Shown: positions 22,096 to 30,488 of the stretch, piece after piece
Layout: every line of letters starts with the position of its first letter
Position numbering within the stretch: position 1 is the stretch's first letter
Assembly: GCF_000568255.1 (NCBI RefSeq)
Contig: NZ_KK037166.1
Coordinates: 8,045,479 to 8,081,625 of the forward strand
Source: Kutzneria sp. 744
Lineage (GTDB): Bacteria; Actinomycetota; Actinomycetes; Mycobacteriales; Pseudonocardiaceae
Reading direction: 5' to 3'
Length of the DNA stretch: 36,147 bases
The notes under the pieces: model-generated
The model's input: only the letters and a program-made list of their open reading frames with translations
The model's database searches: none
Told to the model about the DNA's origin: nothing
Translations under genes and position numbers: made by a program

Positions 22096-23412
22096 ATGGC
22101 CGAGGTGTGCGTGATCGGGGCCGGGTCGTCGGGCATCGCGGCGTGCCAGGTGTTGCAGGCCCGTGGCATCGACTTCGACTGCTACGAGGTGGGGTCGGAG
22201 ATCGGCGGCAACTGGCGGTATCTCAACGACAACGGCATGTCGTCGGCCTACCGGTCGCTGCACATCAACACCTCGACCCGGCAGATGCGGTACGCCAGCT
22301 TCCCGATGCCGGCCGAGCTGCCCGCGTATCCGGACCATTTCCAGATCGCGCGCTACTTCGACGACTTCGTGGACCACTTCGGCCTCCGCGACAAGATCGC
22401 CTTCCGCACCGAGGTGACGTCCGTCGTGCCGGAAGACGGCGTGTACGACGTGACGATCCGTGAACGGGACGGCGTCGAGCGGACCCTGCGCTACCGCTCG
22501 GTCATCGTGGCCAACGGGCACCACTGGGATCCGCGGGTGCCGGAGTTCCCAGGGGAGTTCGCCGGCGAGCGGCAGCATTCCCACTACTACAGGACTTTCG
22601 AGCCGTACGTCGGCAAGCGTGTTGTGGTGCTGGGCATCGGGAACTCGGCCTGCGACATCGCCGTCGAGCTCTCCCGCGTGGCCGACAAGACGTTCATGGC
22701 CATGCGCCGCAGCGCCCACGTGCTGCCGAAGTTCCTGTTCGGCATTCCGACCGACCACCTGACGACATCGCCGCTGGCTCGTGGACCCCTGTGGCTGCAA
22801 CGACTTTCGCTGCGGGCGATGCTGGCGCTGACCCGGGGCGACGTGACCAGGTACGGCCTGCCCAAGCCGGACCACAAGGTGCTGGCCGCGCATCCCACGG
22901 TGTCGGACGACATCCTCACCCGGGTCGGGCACGGCGACGTCACGGTGAAACCGAACATTGCTCGGTTCGACGGCGACGCGGTGGTTTTTGCCGACGGCAG
23001 CCGGGAAGAGGTCGACGCCGTCATCTACTGCACCGGCTACCGCATCACGTTCCCGTTCCTGGCCGACGACCTGTTCAACGCCGCCGACAACGAAGTGGCG
23101 CTGTACCACCGGGTTGTGCCGCCTGGGCAGCCCGGGCTGTACTTCCTCGGGCTGGTCCAGCCGCTGGGCGCGATCATGCCGCTGGCCGAGGCGCAGGCGC
23201 ACTGGATCGCCGACCTGATCGAGGGAACCGCCGCGCTGCCGCCGCCGGCCGAGATGAACCGGGGAGATCCCCGCTACCGGGAGCGGATGCGCCGCCGCTA
23301 CGTGGCCTCGAAACGTCACACGATCGAGGTCGACTTCCAGGAGTACCTGGCCGACCTGAAACGGCTCCACCGTATGTTACCGTCGAGTAAGTTAACGGGC
23401 ACGGGGAGCTGA
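22096..23412 (+). CDS. Flavin-containing monooxygenase (FMO/Baeyer-Villiger type)
   Basis: A 438-residue FAD/NADPH monooxygenase. Seen: FAD motif VIGAGSSGIAA (residues 6-16), EIGGNWRYLNDNG, the FMO fingerprint FAGERQHSHYY (FxGxxxHxxxY; Phe155, Gly157, His161, Tyr165), the NADPH motif VVLGIGNSACDIAVEL, and the C-terminal YCTGYRITFPFL. Members oxygenate heteroatoms or insert oxygen beside ketones. ATG 22096 follows AAGGAG by 6 nt. The following isomerase gene starts 1 nt after its stop, and the TetR gene lies 63 nt upstream. The most direct reading is a ketone- or aldehyde-oxygenating step on a lipid intermediate, but the substrate is not visible. Confidence 0.9.
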   Translation: MAEVCVIGAGSSGIAACQVLQARGIDFDCYEVGSEIGGNWRYLNDNGMSSAYRSLHINTSTRQMRYASFPMPAELPAYPDHFQIARYFDDFVDHFGLRDKIAFRTEVTSVVPEDGVYDVTIRERDGVERTLRYRSVIVANGHHWDPRVPEFPGEFAGERQHSHYYRTFEPYVGKRVVVLGIGNSACDIAVELSRVADKTFMAMRRSAHVLPKFLFGIPTDHLTTSPLARGPLWLQRLSLRAMLALTRGDVTRYGLPKPDHKVLAAHPTVSDDILTRVGHGDVTVKPNIARFDGDAVVFADGSREEVDAVIYCTGYRITFPFLADDLFNAADNEVALYHRVVPPGQPGLYFLGLVQPLGAIMPLAEAQAHWIADLIEGTAALPPPAEMNRGDPRYRERMRRRYVASKRHTIEVDFQEYLADLKRLHRMLPSSKLTGTGS

Positions 23413-23413
23413 G

Positions 23414-24247
23414 ATGGCCGATCTGGACCAGTTGGTGTCGCTGAGCGTCAAGGTGACCGGGCATGTCGCCGAGGTGACCCTGCTCGGGCCGTCCAAGGGC
23501 AATGCCATGGGCCCCGACTTCTGGCGTGAGCTCCCGCTCGTCTTCGGCGCTCTGGACGCCGATCCGCAGGTCAGGGCCGTCGTGCTGACCGGGAGCGGGG
23601 CCAACTTCTCCTACGGCCTCGACCTGCCCGCGATGATGCCGAGCTGGGCCGAGCTGCTGGGCTCCGACCCGGCGCTGGCCGAGCCGCGGACCCGGTTCCT
23701 GCACGACCTTCGCCGCCTCCAGGACGCGGTGACCTCGGTCGCCGCCTGCCGCAAGCCCGTGGTCGCCGCCGTCTCCGGCTGGTGCATCGGCGGCGGTGTC
23801 GACGTCATCGCGGCCGCGGACATCCGCCTGGCCAGCGCCGACGCCAAGTTCAGCGTGCGCGAGGTGAAGGTGGCCATCGTCGCCGACCTGGGCAGCCTGC
23901 AGCGGCTCGTCGGCATCATCGGCGAGGGCCACCTGCGTGAGCTGGCCTTCTCCGGCCGCGACATCGACGCCCGCCGGGCCGAGAAGATCAACCTCGTCAA
24001 CGACGTCTACGACACCCAGGACGACGTGCTGGCCGCGGCCCGCACGCTGGCCGAGGAGATCGCGTCCAACCCGCCGCTGGTCGTGCAGGGCGTGAAGGAC
24101 GTGCTCGACACCGCCCGGGCCCCGCAGATCGCGGCCGGTCTGCGCTACGTCGGCGCCTGGAACTCCGCCTTCCTGCCCAGCAAGGACCTCGGCGAGGCGG
24201 CGACCGCCTTCTTCGAGCGCCGCCCCCCGAAGTTCTCCGGAGAGTGA
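23414..24247 (+). CDS. Crotonase, delta(3,5)-delta(2,4)-dienoyl-CoA isomerase type
   Basis: A 277-residue crotonase-fold enzyme. Oxyanion elements are NFSYGLDLPAM and GWCIGGGVDVIAAADIRLAS. Acidic residues Asp130 (GGGVD), Glu150 (VREVKV) and Asp158 (IVADLGSLQRL) match the catalytic triad of mammalian ECH1 (Asp176, Glu196, Asp204) in both identity and spacing (20 and 8 residues). This points to a dienoyl-CoA isomerase, used when degrading polyunsaturated acyl chains, rather than a plain enoyl-CoA hydratase. GGGGAG precedes the ATG by 6 nt, and the start is 1 nt after the monooxygenase stop. It is the last gene of the operon, closed by a strong hairpin. Confidence 0.92.
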   Translation: MADLDQLVSLSVKVTGHVAEVTLLGPSKGNAMGPDFWRELPLVFGALDADPQVRAVVLTGSGANFSYGLDLPAMMPSWAELLGSDPALAEPRTRFLHDLRRLQDAVTSVAACRKPVVAAVSGWCIGGGVDVIAAADIRLASADAKFSVREVKVAIVADLGSLQRLVGIIGEGHLRELAFSGRDIDARRAEKINLVNDVYDTQDDVLAAARTLAEEIASNPPLVVQGVKDVLDTARAPQIAAGLRYVGAWNSAFLPSKDLGEAATAFFERRPPKFSGE

Positions 24248-24249
24248 GC

Positions 24250-24306
24250 ACGCAGGGAAGGACGCCTTACCCGCGTTGAACGAGGGTAAGGCGTCCTTCC
24301 CTGCGT
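24250..24306. terminator. Long perfect hairpin terminator between convergent genes
   Basis: Left arm 24250-24272 and right arm 24284-24306 are perfectly complementary over 23 bp, with an 11-nt loop (GCGTTGAACGA). The core is AAGGACGCCTTACCC. It begins 2 nt after the isomerase stop and ends 10 nt before the 3' end of the convergent PPOX gene, so it can end both transcripts. It has no U-tract. Confidence 0.85.
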
Positions 24307-24316
24307 CACAGGGGAC

Positions 24317-24727
24317 TCAGCCGTTGCGGTCGGGGCCGGCCTTGTCGAGGGTGATCCGGACCAGGACGCGCTGGTCCCGGACCATCGCCGCCCGGTAGTC
24401 GTCCCAGTCGGGGTGCTCACCCGAGACCCGGCGGTAGTAGTCGACGAGGCCGTCCATGGCCTCCGGCAGGTGCACGACCGAGGCGGTGCCCTCGACCTGG
24501 ATCCAGCGGCCGAAGAACTCGTCGGGCAGCACGCACACGGCCACCCTCGGGTTGCGAAGGATGTGCTTGAGCTTGAAGGCCGTCTCCCTGGTGCTGATCA
24601 CCACGTAGCCCTCGCCGTCCACGTCGACCGTCACCGGCGACATCTGGGTCGAGCCGTCGGCGCGGGTGGTGGCCAGCACCGCGCGGTGCTGGGTCCGGAT
24701 GACGTCCCTGGCGGCGTCGAGATCCAT
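24317..24727 (-). CDS. PPOX class F420-dependent oxidoreductase-like protein
   Basis: A 136-residue split-barrel flavin/deazaflavin-binding protein. Seen: IRTQHRAVLATTRADGSTQMSPVTVDVDGEGYVVIST (strands 1-3 of the PNPOx barrel), AFKLKHILRNPRVAVCVL and GRWIQVEGTASVVHL, ending VRITLDKAGP. Single-domain members in actinomycetes bind F420 (some FMN or biliverdin) and reduce varied substrates. ATG 24727 is preceded by GGAGGAG at 5 nt, a strong RBS. It is a single-gene unit, divergent from the carboxypeptidase gene with a 266-bp spacer and convergent with the isomerase operon. Cofactor choice cannot be settled from sequence alone. Confidence 0.85.
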   Translation of the reverse strand: MDLDAARDVIRTQHRAVLATTRADGSTQMSPVTVDVDGEGYVVISTRETAFKLKHILRNPRVAVCVLPDEFFGRWIQVEGTASVVHLPEAMDGLVDYYRRVSGEHPDWDDYRAAMVRDQRVLVRITLDKAGPDRNG

Positions 24728-24993
24728 CGGGTCTCCTCCTCGGTGTCAACCGGTGCAACCCGCGTGTCCCGGGACACATTCCCTCATCCGGACCCGGCCC
24801 GCGCGGTGACGCAGCCGGGCGGTGGCCGTCCCCGTTCGGCCCTTGCGGTCAAGGGTGCGGTCGATCGGGCATCGACGGTCGCCGAATACGGGCGATCCAG
24901 ACTTACGGCGGTTACCCGCGCCCGGTTTCTCCTCTTAGGGTCTACCGGCTCCGGTTCGTCCGTGTGCCGGACTTGGTGGAGGAGGGGTTGCCG

Positions 24994-27630
24994 ATGGGGC
25001 AGTTACCGAGACGACAGCTGGTGGTGCTGGCCGCGGGGGCGGTGCTGGCGGGGGTGTTCGTCGCACTGCCGGCCGGAACCGCCGTGGCGGCGCCGAACGT
25101 GCTCAACGCCGACCGGTCGGTCACCCGCTCCTGCTTCGCGTCCCTGTTGCCGGCGGGCGCGGCGGGTGCCGATCGGCGCGAGTTCACGTCCACTGTGGAC
25201 GGCCTGATCCAGGCCCGGCTCAAGCCCGGGACGGGCGCCGAGGGCGACTGGGACCTCGCGGTGTTCGACAAGGCCACCGGCGGTGTGGTCGCGGCGTCGG
25301 CGGCGCTGCGCAGCCGCGAGGTCGCGGAGAGCTTCGTCAAGAAGGGGCAGCAGCTGGTCGTGCAGGCCTGCCGCTACAGCGGCTCCGCCCGTACCGTCCA
25401 GCTCGGCGTCGACTTCCTGGCCCTGACACCGCAGGGCACCTCGACCCAGACCACGCCGACCCAGACCACGCCGACCCAGACCACGCCGACCCAGACCACG
25501 CCGACCCAGACCACGCCGACCCAGACCACGCCGACCCAGACCACGCCGACCCAGACCACGCCGACCCAGACCACGCCGACCCAGACCACGCCGACCCAGA
25601 CCACGCCGGCCCAGCTCGTCCGGGTGGAAACGCCGACGCGGGCGGACAAGAACCGGCTGAACACGCTGGGCCTCGACGTCACGGAGAAGGGCGACGCCAC
25701 GAGCGTCGAGGTCGTGCTGGCCGACGGCAAGGACCGCAAGACCCTGTCCGACGCCGGCTTCAAGTCCTCGGTGGTCGAGGCGGATCTGTCCGCGAAGTCG
25801 GTGCAGGACGCGGCCACCGACCGCGCCTACGCGGCCAAGACACCGAGCTCGGCGCTACCGTCGGGGCGCACCACCTACCGGCACCTCTACGACTACGAGT
25901 TCGAGATCAAGGAACTCGCCCGCAAGTACCCGAACCTGGTGTCCGCCTTCACCATGCCGGAGTCCACCTGGGAGGGTCGCGACGTCGTCGGGCTGGAGAT
26001 CGCCACCGACGTCAGGAACACCAGCGACGGCAAGCCGGTCGACTTCACCATGGGCGTGCACCACGCCCGCGAGTGGCCGGCCGGTGAGCACGCCATGGAG
26101 TGGGCCTACGAGCTCATCAACGGCTACTACCACGACAACACGATCCGCGGGCTGGTCGGCCGCACGCGCAACATCATCGTGCCGATCATCAACCCGGACG
26201 GCTTCGACATCTCGCGTGAGGCCGAGCCCAAGGGCGACTTCAGCACGTTCGACTACGAGATGAAACGCAAGAACTGCAACGTGAACGACTCGCCGCCGCA
26301 GTACGCGACCGGCGTGTGCAAGGCGGACCCGGCCGGCCGGCTGCGCGGCACCGACCCCAACCGCAACTACGCCGGGTTCTGGGGCGGCGGCGGCGCGGAG
26401 ACGGCCTGGAGCGGCGACACGTTCCGCGGCTCGGCGCCGTTCTCGGAGCCGGAGACCCGCAACGTGCGCTGGCTGGTGTCGTCACGGCAGGTGACCAACC
26501 TGATGACGCTGCACACCGTGGCGGCGCTCGTGCTGCGCGTGCCGGGCATCGCCGACACGCGGCCGCCGTTGGACGAGCCGGCGTACAAGGCGCTGGGCGA
26601 CAAGATGGCTTCCCGCAACGCCTACACCAGCGAGCCGAGCTGGATGCTCTACGACACCACCGGCACCACCGAGGACTGGTCCTACTGGGCCACCGGCGGT
26701 TGGGGCTTCACGATCGAGGTCGGCGGCAACGGCTTCCACGGCCCGTACGCGGACAGCGTCGTCGCCGAGTACGAGGGTCTGGCCCCGGCGGCCGGCGCCG
26801 GCAAGGGCGGCAACCGCCAGGCGTTCCTGGACTTCCTGGGCAACACGGCCGACCCGGCGCAGCACTCGACGCTGATCGGCTCGGCCCCGAAGGGCTACCA
26901 GCTCAAGCTGCACAAGACGTTTCAGACGCCGTCGTCGCCGGTGGTCCAGCCGGACGGCTCGACCAAGCCGCCGATCTACAACACCGACGACCTGAACTCG
27001 ACGCTGACCACGACCGGCGGCCGCTTCGCGTGGTCGGTCAACCCGTCGACCCGGCCGTACGTGGCCGGCCGCTACGGGCGTGACCCGCAGGGCCCGGTGC
27101 AGCCGGGCTACGCGGTGGCCAACCCGGCGGGTGTGCCGCCGATCAACCAGAACTACCCGGCCGACACCACGGCGGAGAGCTTCGCCTTCCACGTGGACGG
27201 CCTGCCCAAGGCCGACAACGGCAAGCTCAGCGTCAACATCAACTGGAAGAACCCGACCACCGACTGGGACCTGTTCGTCTACGACGCGGCGGGCAACCTG
27301 GTGACGTCGTCGGCCAACGGGGGCACCACGTCCGAGCACGCGGTGCTGTTCGACCCACCGGCCGGCGACTACAAGGCGGTGGTGGTCAACTATGACCAGA
27401 CCGATCCCGCCGTGGTGGACGACTGGACCGGCGACGTCTCGTTCGCCTCGCCGATCCCGACGACCTACGGCCCGAAGGAGGCCTACCAGCTGACGTGCAC
27501 CTCGCCCAAGGGCAAGCTGGTGGGTGTGGCGGACGTGTACGCCGACCGCGGCCAGACGGTCGACGTCGGCGAGGTCTGCACCAGGTCGGCCCACGCGCAG
27601 AAGCAGCGCGCCTCGGGCGGCACCCGGTAG
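24994..27630 (+). CDS. Secreted M14 zinc carboxypeptidase with TQTTP repeat linker
   Basis: An 878-residue exported metallopeptidase. Residues 1-36 form a signal peptide (RRQLVVLAAGAVLAGVFVALPAGTAVAA). Next come a PPC-like beta domain, a linker of eleven TQTTP repeats (residues 151-205), a propeptide-like region, then the M14 domain: TYRHLYDYEFEIKELARKYPNLV, zinc ligands HARE (His357, Glu360) and His507 (TLHTVAALVL), substrate-binding DPNRNYAGFWGG, and catalytic Glu575 (FTIEVGGNGF). The C-terminus holds a second PPC-like domain (DWDLFVYDAAGNLV). This resembles carboxypeptidase T-type enzymes that digest peptides outside the cell. ATG 24994 follows GGAGGAGG at 8-10 nt; the frame start 10 codons earlier lacks this. 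Confidence 0.92.
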   Translation: MGQLPRRQLVVLAAGAVLAGVFVALPAGTAVAAPNVLNADRSVTRSCFASLLPAGAAGADRREFTSTVDGLIQARLKPGTGAEGDWDLAVFDKATGGVVAASAALRSREVAESFVKKGQQLVVQACRYSGSARTVQLGVDFLALTPQGTSTQTTPTQTTPTQTTPTQTTPTQTTPTQTTPTQTTPTQTTPTQTTPTQTTPTQTTPAQLVRVETPTRADKNRLNTLGLDVTEKGDATSVEVVLADGKDRKTLSDAGFKSSVVEADLSAKSVQDAATDRAYAAKTPSSALPSGRTTYRHLYDYEFEIKELARKYPNLVSAFTMPESTWEGRDVVGLEIATDVRNTSDGKPVDFTMGVHHAREWPAGEHAMEWAYELINGYYHDNTIRGLVGRTRNIIVPIINPDGFDISREAEPKGDFSTFDYEMKRKNCNVNDSPPQYATGVCKADPAGRLRGTDPNRNYAGFWGGGGAETAWSGDTFRGSAPFSEPETRNVRWLVSSRQVTNLMTLHTVAALVLRVPGIADTRPPLDEPAYKALGDKMASRNAYTSEPSWMLYDTTGTTEDWSYWATGGWGFTIEVGGNGFHGPYADSVVAEYEGLAPAAGAGKGGNRQAFLDFLGNTADPAQHSTLIGSAPKGYQLKLHKTFQTPSSPVVQPDGSTKPPIYNTDDLNSTLTTTGGRFAWSVNPSTRPYVAGRYGRDPQGPVQPGYAVANPAGVPPINQNYPADTTAESFAFHVDGLPKADNGKLSVNINWKNPTTDWDLFVYDAAGNLVTSSANGGTTSEHAVLFDPPAGDYKAVVVNYDQTDPAVVDDWTGDVSFASPIPTTYGPKEAYQLTCTSPKGKLVGVADVYADRGQTVDVGEVCTRSAHAQKQRASGGTR
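25444..25608 (+). repeat. Eleven tandem 15-bp repeats coding TQTTP
   Basis: The unit ACCCAGACCACGCCG is repeated 11 times without a visible base change and codes TQTTP inside the carboxypeptidase gene. Because 15 is a multiple of 3, copy-number change would alter linker length without breaking the frame. A Thr/Pro-rich linker of this type is often O-mannosylated in actinomycetes. Confidence 0.95.
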
Positions 27631-27635
27631 GGCAG

Positions 27636-27669
27636 TGAGCGGGGTGCGGCTACCGCCGCACCCCGCTCA
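27636..27669. terminator. Perfect hairpin terminator between convergent genes
   Basis: TGAGCGGGGTGCGGC (27636-27650), loop TACC, GCCGCACCCCGCTCA (27655-27669): a 15-bp perfect stem in the 42-bp gap between the carboxypeptidase and phosphoglucomutase genes. It probably serves both directions. Confidence 0.88.
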
Positions 27670-27672
27670 GAA

Positions 27673-29316
<1,644 letters not shown>

Positions 29317-29434
29317 CCGGGCTCCTCCTCGATAGGCGTGCGCGGCGGTCGGCATTGTCTCACCCTGACGGCGGTGTCACGCCGAGCCCGGATGCAATCA
29401 GGTAACTGGGGGGAGCGGGAACGAGGAAGGACGC

Positions 29435-30439
29435 ATGAGCAGACCTGGACGCCGTGGCCGCGCGACCATCGAGGACGTCGCGAAACTGGCAGGGGTGTCG
29501 CGGCAGACGGTCTCACGGGCCGTCAACGACATGGCCGAGATAACGCCGTCCACCAAGCAGCGGGTGCTGGAAGCGGTGCGGACCCTGGGCTACCGGCCGA
29601 GCCGCTTCGCCCGTGGACTGGTCAAACAGGACACCACCACCATCGGCCTGATCATCTCCGACCTGGTCAACCCGTTCTTCCCGGAGGTCGCGGCCGGCGT
29701 GCTGGCGGCGGCCGAGCACCGCGGCTGGCACGTGGTCGTCTGCGACACCCAGTACTCGCAGGAGCGGGAGCTGGCCGCGCTGGAAGTGCTGTCGCACCAG
29801 GCCGACGCGATCGTCGGCTACCTGAGCTATCCGGACGACGAGCTGGAGCGGCATGCCGGCGGGGTGCCGCTGGTGCTGCTGGAACGGCCGGGCAGCTCGC
29901 CGCGGCTGGGGTCGGTGAGCATCGACATCGAGGGCGGCGTGCTGGCCGGCATGCGGCACCTGGTGTCGTCCGGGCACAACCGGATCGGCATGCTCGACGG
30001 CGCCCCCTACCCGTCGGCCAACGGCCGTCGCCAGCACTACCTGTCGGTGTCGCACGAGCTGGGGCTGGCCGTCGACGACGGCTGGGTCTTCGACTGCGAC
30101 CACTCCGTCGAAGGCGGGGCGTCGGCCATGGAGGCCCTGCTCGGGGCCCATCCGGACGTCACGGCCGTGTTCGCGTTCAACGACCTGGTGGCGGTCGGGG
30201 CCGTGCAGGCCGCGCGGGGGCTGGGCCGCCAGGTGCCGGCCGACTGCGCGGTGATCGGCTTCGACGGGTTGCAGCTCGGTGAGCTGGTCGACCCGCCGCT
30301 GACCACGCTGCACATCGACAAGCGGCGCATCGGGGAACTGGCCGTGGAGCAGGTCGCGCTCATCCTGTCCGAGCAGACGAACGCGGCCACGCACTGGCCG
30401 GTCGTGCGCCCGAGGCTGGTGATCAGGCGCTCGGCCTGA
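29435..30439 (+). CDS. LacI family transcriptional regulator
   Basis: A 334-residue LacI/GalR protein. The N-terminal ATIEDVAKLAGVSRQTVSRAVNDMAEITPST is the helix-turn-helix, and RPSRFARGLVKQDTTTIGLIISDLVNPFFPEVAAGV contains the hinge and the first strand of the effector domain. Later come DIEGGVLAGMRHLVSSGHNRIGMLDG and VTAVFAFNDLVAVGAVQAARGLGRQVPADCAVIGFDG, the family C-domain signature. ATG 29435 has AGGAAGGA at 3-5 nt. It is divergent from pgm and 49 bp upstream of the FUSC gene. No clear CpG-centred palindrome is seen next to it, so its target and sugar are unknown; either neighbour is possible. Confidence 0.92.
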   Translation: MSRPGRRGRATIEDVAKLAGVSRQTVSRAVNDMAEITPSTKQRVLEAVRTLGYRPSRFARGLVKQDTTTIGLIISDLVNPFFPEVAAGVLAAAEHRGWHVVVCDTQYSQERELAALEVLSHQADAIVGYLSYPDDELERHAGGVPLVLLERPGSSPRLGSVSIDIEGGVLAGMRHLVSSGHNRIGMLDGAPYPSANGRRQHYLSVSHELGLAVDDGWVFDCDHSVEGGASAMEALLGAHPDVTAVFAFNDLVAVGAVQAARGLGRQVPADCAVIGFDGLQLGELVDPPLTTLHIDKRRIGELAVEQVALILSEQTNAATHWPVVRPRLVIRRSA

Positions 30440-30488
30440 CGGCATGTCTTGATCTCGACCGGGCCGCGTAAGGCATAGTCGTGGGCCT

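Noticed and set aside
21301-23370. 689-codon minus-strand frame
   Set aside because: Antisense shadow of TetR and the flavin monooxygenase genes.
25444-25608. CRISPR-like tandem repeat array
   Set aside because: Repeats are contiguous 15-mers with no spacers and code in-frame TQTTP within a peptidase.
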